Both the position numbers and the translations under genes were made by a program. A DNA stretch of 64,000 bases from Massilia endophytica. GTDB lineage: Bacteria; Pseudomonadota; Gammaproteobacteria; Burkholderiales; Burkholderiaceae_D. The notes beneath the pieces were generated by a model. That model did not search any database and was not told the origin of the DNA. It saw only the letters and a program-made list of their open reading frames with translations. This document shows positions 23,388-32,546 of this stretch, one piece after another (the stretch's first letter is position 1; each line of letters begins with the position of its first letter). The stretch covers positions 620,001 to 684,000 of the forward strand of contig NZ_CP088952.1 in assembly GCF_021165955.1 (NCBI RefSeq). Direction: 5' to 3'.

Positions 23388-25151
23388 TTACTTCGCGGTC
23401 CAGCTGTCCTTCAGCGTGACGATGCGGTTGAACACCGGCTTGCCCGGTTTCGAATCCACGCGGTCGGCCACGAAGTAGCCGTGGCGTTCGAACTGGAAGC
23501 GCTGCTCCGGCTCGGCGTTCTTCAGGCTCGGTTCCAGATAGGCGGTGACAACTTCCTTCGCCTTGGGATTGAGATAGTCCATGAAGTTCTTGCCGCCCGA
23601 GTCGGGCATCGCATCCGTGAAGAGGCGGTCGTACAGGCGCACTTCCGCTTCCAGCGCGGCAGCGGCGGATACCCAGTGAATGGTGCCTTTCACCTTGTAG
23701 CTGTTGGCGCCTTCCGTGCCCGACTTCGAGTCCGGGAAGTAGTTGCAGTGCACCGCAATCACCTTGCCGTTTTCGTCCTTGTCGTAGCCCGTGCACTCCA
23801 CCACGAAGCCGTACTTCAGGCGCACGCGGTTGCCCGGCTGGCCGTCGATGGGCGGGTAGAAGCGGAAGTAGCCTTTGCTCGGCACTTCCATGAAATCCTC
23901 TTCCTCGATCCACAGCTCGCGCGTGAAGGGGAAAGTGCGGTTACCCCATTCCGGATGATGCGGGTGGACGGGCGAGCTGCATTCCTCGCTGGCGGCGGCG
24001 TCGAAGTTGTCGACGATGAGCTTAAGCGGCTTGAGCACGGCGATAGCGCGCGGCGCCTTCGGATCCAGGTCTTCGCGCACGGCGCCTTCCAGCACGCCGT
24101 AGTCGATCCAGCCGTCCGACTTGGTCACGCCGGTGCGCTCGCACATCAGCTGGATGCCTTCGGGCGTGAAGCCGCGGCGGCGCATGCCGGCGATGGTGGG
24201 CAGGCGCGGGTCGTCCCAGCCGTCCACCGTGCCGTCGTCCACCATCTGGCGCAGCTTGCGCTTGGAGGTGACGATATAGGTCAGGTTCAGGCGGGCGAAC
24301 TCGTACTGGTTCGGCACGGGCTGCTTGAAGAATCCGCCTTCGGACAGCGTGGCCAGCAGCCAGTCGTAGAAGGGGCGGTGATCCTGGAACTCCAGCGTGC
24401 ACACGGAATGGGTGATGTTCTCCAGCGCGTCCGAGATCGGGTGCGTGTAGTCGTACATCGGATAGATGCACCAGTCGTCGCCCGTGCGGTGGTGGTGGGC
24501 GTGGCGGATGCGGTAGATGGCGGGATCGCGCATGTTCATGTTCGGCGAAGACATGGCATCCTCGCTGATCTTCGCGCGCACGATATGCTCGCCGTCCTTG
24601 TACTTGCCCGCCTTCATGTCGCGGAAGATCTGCAGCGACTCTTCGGCCGGACGGTTGCGGTAAGGAGAATTCTTGCCGGGGCTATTGAAACTGCCGCGGT
24701 TCGCCGCCATTTCCTCCGCGCTCTGGGAGTCCACGTAGGCGTAGCCCTTGCTGATCAGGTACTCGGCCATCTCGTACAGCTTGTCGAAGTAATCACTTGC
24801 GTAGTACAGGTGGTTGCCGGCGCCGACGGGGCCCTTGTAGTCCCAGTCGAAGCCCAGCCATTTCACGCTGTCCAGGATGGAATCGACGTACTCCTGTTCT
24901 TCCTTGGCCGGGTTGGTATCGTCGAAGCGCATATGGCAGCGCCCGCCGAAATCGCGCGCCAGGCCGAAATTCACATAGATGGACTTGGCATGGCCCACGT
25001 GCAGGTAGCCGTTCGGCTCCGGCGGGAAGCGGGTGATGACGGGCGGCAGGCCTTCACGCTGGTGCTTGCCGCTGGCCAGGTCGTTTTCGACGATCGTGCG
25101 CAGGAAATTCGGTGCAGGGGCGTGGGCGGTGCTGTTTTTGTCGTTGCTCAT
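23388..25151 (-). CDS. glnS: Glutaminyl-tRNA synthetase
   Basis: The enzyme attaches glutamine to tRNA-Gln. The 587-residue length fits the non-discriminating eukaryote-derived GlnRS of proteobacteria. The class I motifs are visible: PPEPNGYLHVGHAKSI (HIGH-type) near residue 43 and VTSKRKL (KMSKS-type) near 280. The anticodon-binding beta-barrels form the C-terminal 240 residues. It is transcribed alone, with a strong terminator after the stop. The start codon is the ATG at 25151. Confidence 0.97.
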   Translation of the reverse strand: MSNDKNSTAHAPAPNFLRTIVENDLASGKHQREGLPPVITRFPPEPNGYLHVGHAKSIYVNFGLARDFGGRCHMRFDDTNPAKEEQEYVDSILDSVKWLGFDWDYKGPVGAGNHLYYASDYFDKLYEMAEYLISKGYAYVDSQSAEEMAANRGSFNSPGKNSPYRNRPAEESLQIFRDMKAGKYKDGEHIVRAKISEDAMSSPNMNMRDPAIYRIRHAHHHRTGDDWCIYPMYDYTHPISDALENITHSVCTLEFQDHRPFYDWLLATLSEGGFFKQPVPNQYEFARLNLTYIVTSKRKLRQMVDDGTVDGWDDPRLPTIAGMRRRGFTPEGIQLMCERTGVTKSDGWIDYGVLEGAVREDLDPKAPRAIAVLKPLKLIVDNFDAAASEECSSPVHPHHPEWGNRTFPFTRELWIEEEDFMEVPSKGYFRFYPPIDGQPGNRVRLKYGFVVECTGYDKDENGKVIAVHCNYFPDSKSGTEGANSYKVKGTIHWVSAAAALEAEVRLYDRLFTDAMPDSGGKNFMDYLNPKAKEVVTAYLEPSLKNAEPEQRFQFERHGYFVADRVDSKPGKPVFNRIVTLKDSWTAK

Positions 25152-25248
25152 CTAAAAAGGGCGGAAAAAGAGTCGAATAGCAGCCATTTTACCGTACAGA
25201 AGGCCTGCGGCGGGACGGCTGGTGCTTTTCTATAGGATAATTCGGTCC

Positions 25249-25542
25249 ATGGACAATTTATATAATGTGCTGGGCATTGCGCCCAACGCCAGCGAGGACG
25301 AGATCAAGAAGGTCTACCGCTCCCTCGCCATGCGCTACCACCCGGACCGCAACCAGGAACCGGGCGCGGACGCGCGTTTCAAGGCCATTGCCAAAGCCTA
25401 CGAAGTGCTGTCCGACCCCGTCAAGCGCGAAGAATACAACCAGAGCCTGAACCACCGCATCATCATCGACCCCGAAGCGGAAGCGTACCAGCTGTGGCGC
25501 TCGGTCTTCGCCATGCAGGGCGTGACCCTGCCTGCGGCCTGA
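25249..25542 (+). CDS. Small J-domain protein
   Basis: A 97-residue protein consisting of one J domain and a short tail. The start MDNLYNVLGIAPNASEDEIKKVYRSLAMRYHPDRN carries the HPD motif needed to stimulate DnaK; helix III (FKAIAKAYEVLSDPVKREEYNQ) is complete. No Gly/Phe region, zinc finger or C-terminal substrate domains are present, so it is a dedicated type III co-chaperone. The three following genes are closely coupled and may encode its clients or partners. Confidence 0.9.
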   Translation: MDNLYNVLGIAPNASEDEIKKVYRSLAMRYHPDRNQEPGADARFKAIAKAYEVLSDPVKREEYNQSLNHRIIIDPEAEAYQLWRSVFAMQGVTLPAA

Positions 25543-25571
25543 GCCCCCTGATATCCCAGAAAGTTGAAGCA

Positions 25572-26072
25572 ATGAGAAGAGTACACCCGGAATTCGCCTA
25601 TCAGTCGCGCGAACTAGCCGACCAGATCGACGGCATCCTCGGCGATCCGCCCGACCGCAAAAATTATCAGAACATGCTGAACGCCTTGATGTCTGACTAT
25701 GCAAGCGGCGGCGGCATCGACGACCTGAACATGATGGCCTTTGCGCTGGTGGACGTGATCGAGTTCACCGATCCCAAGGCCGTGCTCGCGGAAGCCCAGG
25801 ACTTCGAATACGGCGACGCCGCGCGCGTGTTCGCGGCGGCCAAGTGCCCGGACGGCGTGGCGGCGGAGATGCTGGCCGCGCTGGAGGAAAACCATCCCGA
25901 CCTCGGCCGCCAGGCCATCATCACTGCCTTCCTGCACAAGCACCCGCGCCTGTGGGACGAGGACGATACCTCGCTCGACCAACTGCACGAAGGCGAGGAG
26001 GACGAGGATGAAGAGGAAGGTGTCGTGAGCGAAGAATTCGCCCAGATGTTCGATCAGGAAGGAGAGCAGTAA
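25572..26072 (+). CDS. Conserved protein of unknown function in the J-domain operon
   Basis: A 166-residue soluble protein that starts at the ATG at 25572, 29 bases after the J-domain gene. It is helical with an acidic tail (LHEGEEDEDEEEGVVSEEF). The middle holds NMMAFALVDVIEFTDPKAVLAEAQDFEYGDA. I do not recognise a domain. Its stop codon overlaps the next start as TAATG, so the two proteins are probably made in fixed ratio. Confidence 0.7.
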   Translation: MRRVHPEFAYQSRELADQIDGILGDPPDRKNYQNMLNALMSDYASGGGIDDLNMMAFALVDVIEFTDPKAVLAEAQDFEYGDAARVFAAAKCPDGVAAEMLAALEENHPDLGRQAIITAFLHKHPRLWDEDDTSLDQLHEGEEDEDEEEGVVSEEFAQMFDQEGEQ

Positions 26073-26845
26073 TGTCCGACAAGAATCTGCCAGCCATCAG
26101 CAAGCAGGTCACTGAGCTGGTTCTGGCTGGCTCGCTGAGCCATGCCGAGCAGGCGTTCGCCGAAGCCGCCGAAACGCACGGCGACCTGGCCGTGGCCGAA
26201 GTGCTGCAAAACATTCCGCCGCACGTCACCGCGCTGCACATGGCAGGCTTCGACGGCGGCAAGATGTCGCTGGCGACCCTGCTGGTGCCGCCCAAGGCCT
26301 GGGCCGAAAGCCTGGCCTATATCGCCGCCACCTGGCCGGACGACATGATCGAGGACGATCCCGAGCGCATCGCCGAATCGCTGTTCGCCCACATCCACGG
26401 CGTGGTGTTCGGTACGGAAGACGAAGAGCGCCGCCACGAGCTGCTGGTGGAAGCCTCCGCCACGGACTGGGGCTGCACGGCCTTTGCCATCCTGTTCTCG
26501 ATGGCGCCGAAGGAAATCCTGGAAGTGGCCGGAGAGATCATCTCCAAGGGCCCCTACATCACGGGCCAGACCACGTCCGACAACGACATTGTGCCGCTGG
26601 CCGTGGCCCTGGCCCAGGCCAGCGAGGACGGCTGGGACCGCGCCTTGTTCGAGCTCTTCCCGGACTTCCGGCACAGCGCCGACCTGGCCGACGCCGAGTT
26701 CAGCGACGACCCCGACGAAGAGCCGCAGTTCCTGCAGCGCTCCACGAAGGAATTGCTGTACCGCCTGCGCAAACAGGTGCCGAGCACCCGCAGCACGGCC
26801 ACGCGCAGCACGCGCCGCAGCATGGGCACGGGGATCTTCAACTGA
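26072..26845 (+). CDS. Conserved protein of unknown function in the J-domain operon
   Basis: The 257-residue protein is soluble, with helical repeats that resemble HEAT-like surfaces (LAGSLSHAEQAFAEAAETHGD, LLVPPKAWAESLAYIAATWP), an acidic stretch (AEFSDDPDEEPQF) and a basic Ser/Arg/Thr-rich C-terminus (STRSTATRSTRRS). No enzymatic motif is seen. Its start overlaps the preceding stop, and its own stop overlaps the next start as TGATG. Confidence 0.7.
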   Translation: MSDKNLPAISKQVTELVLAGSLSHAEQAFAEAAETHGDLAVAEVLQNIPPHVTALHMAGFDGGKMSLATLLVPPKAWAESLAYIAATWPDDMIEDDPERIAESLFAHIHGVVFGTEDEERRHELLVEASATDWGCTAFAILFSMAPKEILEVAGEIISKGPYITGQTTSDNDIVPLAVALAQASEDGWDRALFELFPDFRHSADLADAEFSDDPDEEPQFLQRSTKELLYRLRKQVPSTRSTATRSTRRSMGTGIFN

Positions 26846-27717
26846 TGCAGATTGCCTTAGTCAAAGAAAACCTCCCGCGCCTGACGCGCGCCATCCGGCT
26901 GCTGCCGGGCGACGCGCGGCCCGACGCGGCGGTGATGCTCGCCGACGAACTGTCCGGCATCACGGCCATGGTGGCGGACAAATTCACCAACAACCGCACG
27001 GCCGAAGGCATCCAGCGCGCCGTGAACCTCACGGTGGGCGGCGTCTCGCTGGGCCTGGAGCACCTACTGGCCGTCGACAGCGACCAGGCCGCGCTGGACT
27101 TCCTGGTCGACAACGGCGCGGAAGCCGCCTTCCAGGCGGGCTTCCGCCAGCTGAAGGAACTGTCGCAGATGCCGGAAGACACCCTGATCGGTGAGTACGA
27201 CAGCGACCCCGTGTACGCCCAGCGCCGCCTGCGCGACCTGTTCTTCGACCTCTGCCTGACCGATCCCAACCAGAACTGGGACGGCCCCGCGCGCTACGCC
27301 TCGCAACTGAAGCAGCGCCAGGAAGTGCAGGCCGTGGTGCGCCTGGCCAACTGGCTGCGCCGCCACAACAGCGAAGGCCCCATCCAGGACGCCGACCTGA
27401 ACGCGGAAGGCGTGATCGCGCTGGCTATCATCTTCGCGGTGGAAGGGGGCGGGCGCGTGGTGGCGCGCACGGGCCAGAAGGAATTCGAACGCTTCGTGAA
27501 AGCCGTCCGCAAGGCCAAGCCCGACTACGAAGCAGGCTGGGAAGCCCTGGTGGCGGCCGTTCCCGCGCAGCACCACCCCGTGCTGCTGAACCGCATCGAC
27601 CTCTACCGCCGCAGCTGCACGGTGCTGCAGCACCTGCCCGGCCGCACGGCCATGAAGACCCTGTTCGCCGAGCTCGAGAACTACGCCGGCTCCGAACTCG
27701 ACGCCGACTACGATTAA
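26845..27717 (+). CDS. Conserved protein of unknown function, last gene of the J-domain operon
   Basis: A 290-residue soluble protein, alpha-helical, with no signal peptide. Recognisable stretches are LPGDARPDAAVMLADELSG, FVDNGAEAAFQAGFRQLKEL-type helices and a hydrophobic helix AEGVIALAIIFAVEGGG. I do not recognise a family. Translation is coupled to the gene before (TGATG). The stop codon touches a REP-like palindrome that fills the gap to the LysR gene. Confidence 0.7.
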   Translation: MQIALVKENLPRLTRAIRLLPGDARPDAAVMLADELSGITAMVADKFTNNRTAEGIQRAVNLTVGGVSLGLEHLLAVDSDQAALDFLVDNGAEAAFQAGFRQLKELSQMPEDTLIGEYDSDPVYAQRRLRDLFFDLCLTDPNQNWDGPARYASQLKQRQEVQAVVRLANWLRRHNSEGPIQDADLNAEGVIALAIIFAVEGGGRVVARTGQKEFERFVKAVRKAKPDYEAGWEALVAAVPAQHHPVLLNRIDLYRRSCTVLQHLPGRTAMKTLFAELENYAGSELDADYD

Positions 27718-27784
27718 TTTCTTAAAGGGGTCTGTCCCCAATTAAGAAATGTTTCTTAATTGGGGACAGACCCCTTTAAGAAAT
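27717..27784. repeat. REP-like element, perfect 33-bp inverted repeat
   Basis: Arms 27717-27749 and 27752-27784 are perfect inverted copies with a two-base spacer, built on the core GGGGTCTGTCCCC flanked by TTTCTTAAA and TTAAGAAA. The element fills the whole gap between two convergent genes, shares one base with the stop codon on the left and encodes the last residues and the stop codon on the right. It can form a very stable hairpin in either RNA. Confidence 0.85.
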
Positions 27785-28672
27785 GTTGCTGGCGCTGCGG
27801 GCGAGGGCGACGAAGGCGGAGACCAGCGGGCTGCTGGCGTCCGCCCGCTGGGCGAGCAGCAGGGAGGTGGTGGCCGCCGGGTCCGCAAGGGGACGGTAGG
27901 TGACGCCGTCCATGTGGATGCGGTCGAAGGAACTCGGCAGCACGGAAACGCCGATGCCCGCCGCGATCAGTCCGATAATCGTCGATGCTTCTCCGGCCTC
28001 CATCGCGACCTGCGGCGTGAAGCCGGCCGCGCGGCACAGGCGGAAGATCTGCGGGTAGATGCCGGTGCCTGCATCCTTCGGGTACATCACGAAGGGCAGG
28101 CCTTCCAGGTCCTTCACCGCCACTTTCTTCTTGCGCGCCAAGGGCGAATCGGATGGCAGCACCAGCAGCAGCGGATCCTGCCGCAGTTCGGTGAGCTTGA
28201 TGGACTCGGGCACGGGGCCCGATACCGTGCGCACAAAACCCAGGTCCAGCTCGCGGGCTTCGAGCGCCGCCAGCTGGTGCATGGTCGCCATCTCATGCAA
28301 GGTCAGCGCGACGCCGGGGTAGGCCTGGCGGTAGCTGCGGATCACCTGCGCGAACAGCGGCGTGAACGGCGTCGAGAAGGTGAAGCCGACCCGCAGCTCG
28401 CCCGCCTCGCCCCGCTGCGCGCGCCGCGCCGTGGCCATGGCCTGCTCGGACAAGGCCAGCACGCGCCGCGCGTCCGCCAGGAAGAGCTTGCCCGCTTCCG
28501 TCAGACGCACCCAGCGCTTGCTGCGTTCCAGCAGCTGCGCGCCCACCTCGGCCTCCAGCGCCTGGATCTGCTGGCTGAGCGGCGGCTGGCCGATGTGCAG
28601 GCGCTCGGCCGCGCGCGTGAAGCTCAGCTCCTCGGCGACGGCGACGAAATAGCGCAGGTGGCGAAGTTCCAT
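27776..28672 (-). CDS. LysR-family transcriptional regulator
   Basis: A 298-residue LTTR with the N-terminal winged helix-turn-helix (ELRHLRYFVAVAEELSFTRAAERLHIGQPPLSQQI) and the C-terminal two-lobe effector domain (LRVGFTFSTPFTP, GLPFVMYP, GIGVSVLPSSF). It is divergent from an MFS transporter gene 103 bases away, the arrangement of YnfL/YnfM, so the regulator likely controls the transporter and itself. The last residues (SNIS) and the stop codon are encoded by a REP-like element, so the original C-terminus may have been replaced. Confidence 0.92.
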   Translation of the reverse strand: MELRHLRYFVAVAEELSFTRAAERLHIGQPPLSQQIQALEAEVGAQLLERSKRWVRLTEAGKLFLADARRVLALSEQAMATARRAQRGEAGELRVGFTFSTPFTPLFAQVIRSYRQAYPGVALTLHEMATMHQLAALEARELDLGFVRTVSGPVPESIKLTELRQDPLLLVLPSDSPLARKKKVAVKDLEGLPFVMYPKDAGTGIYPQIFRLCRAAGFTPQVAMEAGEASTIIGLIAAGIGVSVLPSSFDRIHMDGVTYRPLADPAATTSLLLAQRADASSPLVSAFVALARSASNIS

Positions 28673-28690
28673 GGATTGTTATCGTTTTTG

Positions 28691-28702
28691 GATATTAATA
28701 TC
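28691..28702. promoter_or_regulatory. Candidate LysR operator between lysR and MFS genes
   Basis: GATATTAATATC is a perfect 12-bp palindrome of the AT-rich T-N11-A class used by LysR regulators, in the 103-base divergent gap close to the regulator's own start. Confidence 0.45.
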
Positions 28703-28775
28703 GTCTGAAATATATATTGGACAGTAATAATCCGCAATCCTAAGATGAATCCATCGAATTCAGCAGGTATTCATC

Positions 28776-29987
28776 ATGTCCATCACCGCCGGTTCCCCCG
28801 AGTTCAAACGCAGCAACCGCGCCCTGTTCTTCGGCGGCTTCTCCTGCTTCGCCTTGCTGTACAGCGTGCAGCCCCTGATGCCGCTGCTGGGACAGGAATT
28901 CGCGTTGACCCCGGCGCAGACCAGCCTGGCGCTATCGGTGTCGACCGGTGCACTGGCCGTGTCGCTGCTTCTGTCCAGCATTCTTTCCGACCGCATCGGC
29001 CGCAAACCGCTGATGGTGGCTGCCTTGACTGTCGCCGCGCTGATGACGCTGCTCTCGGCCTGCGCGCAAACCTGCAACCAGCTGCTGTTCGCACGCGCCG
29101 CGCTCGGCGCCGCACTGGGCGGCATGCCCGCCGTGGCCATGGCCTATCTCTCCGAGGAGATCGAGGCCAAGTCGCTGGGGCTATCGATGGGGCTGTATGT
29201 GAGCGGCAGTGCGTTTGGCGGCATGCTGGGGCGCATCCTGGCTTCGGTGCTGAGCGATTTCATGTCCTGGCGCGTGGCGACTGCGGCGCTGGGGGTGGCG
29301 GGCCTGTTCGCTGCGCTGGAATATTGGCGCAGCCTGCCCGCCTCGCGCAACTTCCGTCCTTCCGAAGGCGGCGTCGCCGCGCTTGTTGCCGGGCTGCGCC
29401 AGCACTTCCGCGACGATGGCTTGCCCTGGCTCTTCGCGCTGGCCTTCCTGCTGGTGGGCTGCTTCATCAGCGCGTACAGCTACATCAGCTTCCGTCTGCT
29501 CGCCGCCCCCTTCGAGCTGCGCCAGAGCGTGGTGGGTGCAATCTCGGTGCTGTACCTGATCGGCATCTTCAGCTCCGTGTGGGCGGGCAAGCTGGCGGAC
29601 CGCCTCGGGCGGCGCGGCGTGCTGTGGGTGCTGCTGTGCGTGATGCTGTCGGGCCTGTTGCTCACACTGCTCAATTCGCTGGTGTTCATTGTGGCGGGCA
29701 TGGCGCTGTACACCTTCGGCTTCTTTGCCTCACACTCCGTGGCCAGCAGCTGGGTGGGACGGCGCGCGCATGCGCCCAAGGCGCTGGCCTCGGCCCTGTA
29801 TCTGTTCTTCTATTACATGGGTTCGAGCTTCGTGGGCTGGATTGCCGGATACCTGTGGTCGCATGCCGGCTGGCCGGGCGTCGTGGCCCTGCTGGGCTTT
29901 GGGCTGAGCCTGGCGTTGCTGATTGCCTTGCGCCTGCGCAGCCTGGTGCCTGTTGCCGTGCCGCCAGCCGCGCTGGCGGCCACTTGA
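28776..29987 (+). CDS. MFS transporter, YnfM-like
   Basis: The 403-residue protein has 12 predicted membrane helices. LYSVQPLMPLLGQEFALTPAQTSLALSVS at the N-terminus, the loop SDRIGRKPLM (the MFS motif A) and GAALGGMPAVAMAYLSEEI match the YnfM/arabinose-exporter-like group. Its substrate is unknown. A divergent LysR gene is the likely regulator. The ribosome binding site is CAGGT before the ATG at 28776. Confidence 0.88.
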   Translation: MSITAGSPEFKRSNRALFFGGFSCFALLYSVQPLMPLLGQEFALTPAQTSLALSVSTGALAVSLLLSSILSDRIGRKPLMVAALTVAALMTLLSACAQTCNQLLFARAALGAALGGMPAVAMAYLSEEIEAKSLGLSMGLYVSGSAFGGMLGRILASVLSDFMSWRVATAALGVAGLFAALEYWRSLPASRNFRPSEGGVAALVAGLRQHFRDDGLPWLFALAFLLVGCFISAYSYISFRLLAAPFELRQSVVGAISVLYLIGIFSSVWAGKLADRLGRRGVLWVLLCVMLSGLLLTLLNSLVFIVAGMALYTFGFFASHSVASSWVGRRAHAPKALASALYLFFYYMGSSFVGWIAGYLWSHAGWPGVVALLGFGLSLALLIALRLRSLVPVAVPPAALAAT

Positions 29988-30084
29988 TCCGCCTCAAAGC
30001 CGACGGAAGCAGCGCCGAACCGCCGAGCCGACTGCGTGTCCGACGTGATGGACGCCGCGGGGCGTCATCGACAAGGAGGCGAAC

Positions 30085-30411
30085 ATGCTGCAAGAACAGG
30101 AAATCCGGCGCAGGCTGAGCAGTGTGCAACTGGCGGTAGGGCAGGCGGCTCAGGCGCTATCGGCCGAGCGCCACCTGCCGGGCGAACTGCGCGACTACAT
30201 CCAGAAGCTCGACCGCCAGTCCGACAGCATCACGGAGGTACTGGCTTTGCGCGACCCGGCGCGCATCGTCAAGCTGATCGACGATATGGAACTGCTGGGC
30301 TCCCGAGCGCGCCGTGTCTGCGCCAGCGGCCTGCCCCTGACGCAGCACATGAAAGCCGCCGTCAACCACATGCACAACGAGCTGGCCGACTTCAAGCAGC
30401 ACCTGCACTAA
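30085..30411 (+). CDS. Small helical protein of unknown function
   Basis: A 108-residue protein with a strong ribosome binding site (AAGGAGG). It is helical and charged (LRDYIQKLDRQSDSITEVLALRDPARIVKLIDDMELL) without membrane segments. Similar short proteins of Oxalobacteraceae have no assigned function. Its stop is 4 bases from the stop of the convergent CoA-transferase gene. Confidence 0.7.
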   Translation: MLQEQEIRRRLSSVQLAVGQAAQALSAERHLPGELRDYIQKLDRQSDSITEVLALRDPARIVKLIDDMELLGSRARRVCASGLPLTQHMKAAVNHMHNELADFKQHLH

Positions 30412-30415
30412 GCAG

Positions 30416-31654
30416 TTAGAGGATGCCGCGCTCGCGGAGGGTGGCGATGTCGGCGTCGCTGTGGCCGAGGAGGTCGCGCAGGATCGCGTCGGTGTGCTGG
30501 CCGAGCATCGGCGGGGCGACGCTGGCGTCGGCCGGGGTCGCCGACAGCCGCATCGGGCTGCGCACCAGCTTCATGCTGCCTGCCACCGGATGCGGCACGT
30601 CCACCACCATCTCGCGCGCCTTCACCTGCGGGTTCTGGTACACCTCGCCGATATCGTTGATCGGCCCGCACGGCACGCCCACCGCTTCCAGCAGATCGAT
30701 CCACTCGTCGCGCGTCTTCGTCAACACCATCTCGGCCAGCATTGGCACCAGCACGTCGCGGTTCTGCACGCGCAGGGGATTGGTCACGAAGCGCGGATCG
30801 GCCGCCAGTTCCGGCCGTCCGCCCGCTTCAACGAACTTCACGTACTGCCCGTCGTTGCCCGTCGCAACGATGATGTAGCCGTCCGAGCACGCAAACGTCT
30901 GATAGGGCACGATATTGGGGTGGGCATTGCCCCAGCGCTTGGGCGCCTTGCCGCTATGGAGGTAGTTGCTGCCCATATTGGCGAGCATGGCCACCTGCAC
31001 GTCCAGCAGGGCCATATCGATGTACTGGCCTTCGCCCGTGCGGTCGCGGTGCGTGAGCGCGGCAAGGATGGCGATGGTCGAATACATGCCCGTCATGAGG
31101 TCGCACAGCGCCACACCAGCTTTCTGGGGGCCGCCGCCCGGCAGGTCGTCGCGCTCGCCGGTCACGGACATCAGCCCGCCCATGCCCTGGATCAGGAAGT
31201 CATATCCCGCGCGGTGGGCATACGGCCCATCCTGCCCGAAGCCGGTCACGGAGCAGTAGACCAGGTCCGGCTTCACGGCCTTCAGGGATTCGTAGTCGAG
31301 CCCATAGCGCTTGAGCTGCCCGACCTTGTAGTTCTCCAGCACCACGTCCGACTGCTTCGCCAGTTCGCGGATAATGGCCTGGCCTTCCGGCTTGGAGATA
31401 TCCACCGTGACCGAACGCTTGCCGCGGTTGGCGGCGAGGTAGTAGGCCGCTTCGCTGGTGTCCTTGCCCAACGGGTCTTTCGCGTACGGAGGCCCCCAGG
31501 CGCGCGTGTCGTCGCCGGTGCCGGGACGTTCGATCTTGATCACGTCGGCGCCCAGGTCCGCCAGGTTCTGCGAGCACCACGGCCCCGCCAGCACGCGCGA
31601 GAGGTCGAGGACGCGGATATGTCCGAGGGCTTTGGCGTTCGGGGCGCTGCTCAT
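30416..31654 (-). CDS. CaiB/BaiF-family CoA-transferase
   Basis: A 412-residue class III CoA-transferase, starting at the ATG at 31654 after AAGGAG. Family marks are IRVLDLSRVLAGPWCSQNLADLGADVIKIE at the N-terminus, the catalytic Asp region in GRAGYDFLIQGMGGLMSVTG, and GNAHPNIVPYQTF. Such enzymes move CoA between carboxylic acids (formate/oxalate, carnitine, succinate or benzylsuccinate types). No acyl-CoA gene lies beside it, so the substrate is unknown. Formyl-CoA transferase-like use is only one possibility. Confidence 0.9.
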   Translation of the reverse strand: MSSAPNAKALGHIRVLDLSRVLAGPWCSQNLADLGADVIKIERPGTGDDTRAWGPPYAKDPLGKDTSEAAYYLAANRGKRSVTVDISKPEGQAIIRELAKQSDVVLENYKVGQLKRYGLDYESLKAVKPDLVYCSVTGFGQDGPYAHRAGYDFLIQGMGGLMSVTGERDDLPGGGPQKAGVALCDLMTGMYSTIAILAALTHRDRTGEGQYIDMALLDVQVAMLANMGSNYLHSGKAPKRWGNAHPNIVPYQTFACSDGYIIVATGNDGQYVKFVEAGGRPELAADPRFVTNPLRVQNRDVLVPMLAEMVLTKTRDEWIDLLEAVGVPCGPINDIGEVYQNPQVKAREMVVDVPHPVAGSMKLVRSPMRLSATPADASVAPPMLGQHTDAILRDLLGHSDADIATLRERGIL

Positions 31655-31714
31655 AGTGTCTCCTTGTTCTGGGAGCGATAGCTTAACGCATCCAGCCGTG
31701 GTAGTGTCTCGCTC

Positions 31715-32461
31715 ATGTGGCCTTATCCCCGAATCCTCGCGCATCGCGGCGGCGGCACGCTCGCTCCCGAGAACACGATTGCCGGCCTGCGCGCCGGCCT
31801 GGCCCACGGCTTCCACGCCGTGGAGTTCGATGTGATGCTGTCACAGGACGGCATCGGCGTCGTCATGCACGATCCCGATTTCGGCCGCACGGTGCCGGGC
31901 CGTGGCAGCGTACCCACGACCAGCGCGGCCGAGCTGCGCGCGATGGATGCAGGGAGCTGGTTCGGCCCGGCGTTCGCGGGAGAGCCGGTGCCGCTGTTCT
32001 CCGATTTCGTCGCCTTCTGCAGGGCCGAAAAGATCTGGATGAACATCGAGATCAAGCCCGCACCGGGCTTCGACACCGAAACGGGCGCCTGGGTCGCGCG
32101 CCGCACGCGCGAACTCTTTGCAGCCGACATGGGCGACGCCGCAAAGCTCCCGCTTCTGTCGTCTTTCAGCTTCGAAGCCCTGGCCGCCGCGCGCGATGCC
32201 GCGCCCGACCTGCCGCGCGCTTATCTTCTCGATAAGATTCCGCCGGACTGGGAAGGGCAGGCCCGCAGTCTGGGCGCCGTGGCGATCCACACCAACCAGA
32301 AGCACCTCACGCCCGGCACGGCCCAGGCCATCAAGGCGGCGGGCTTCGGCCTGTTTTGCTATACCGTCAACGATCCCGAACGGGCGCGCACCCTGTTCTC
32401 CTGGGGCGTGGACGCCTTCTGCACCGACCGCATCGACCTGATCGGCCCTGCCTTTGCCTGA
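31715..32461 (+). CDS. ugpQ: Glycerophosphodiester phosphodiesterase
   Basis: The 248-residue cytoplasmic enzyme hydrolyses glycerophosphodiesters to glycerol-3-phosphate and an alcohol. The GDPD fold is shown by ILAHRGGGTLAPENTIAGL (catalytic His and metal Glu), the second metal site AVEFDVMLSQDGIGVVMHD, and later IEIKP. No signal peptide, so the cytoplasmic UgpQ form rather than periplasmic GlpQ. It is followed directly by alaS. Confidence 0.9.
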   Translation: MWPYPRILAHRGGGTLAPENTIAGLRAGLAHGFHAVEFDVMLSQDGIGVVMHDPDFGRTVPGRGSVPTTSAAELRAMDAGSWFGPAFAGEPVPLFSDFVAFCRAEKIWMNIEIKPAPGFDTETGAWVARRTRELFAADMGDAAKLPLLSSFSFEALAAARDAAPDLPRAYLLDKIPPDWEGQARSLGAVAIHTNQKHLTPGTAQAIKAAGFGLFCYTVNDPERARTLFSWGVDAFCTDRIDLIGPAFA

Positions 32462-32496
32462 GCGGCGGCCCCTGTGGCTGCCGTAAAAGGATCACG

Positions 32497-32502
32497 TATA
32501 AT
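32497..32502 (+). promoter_or_regulatory. Predicted -10 box upstream of alaS
   Basis: A TATAAT lies 45 bases before the alaS start; no good -35 hexamer is visible. Confidence 0.35.
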
Positions 32503-32546
32503 CAGCGTTTTGCATACATTTGCCTGCGCCATTTAGCCAATCTGAC

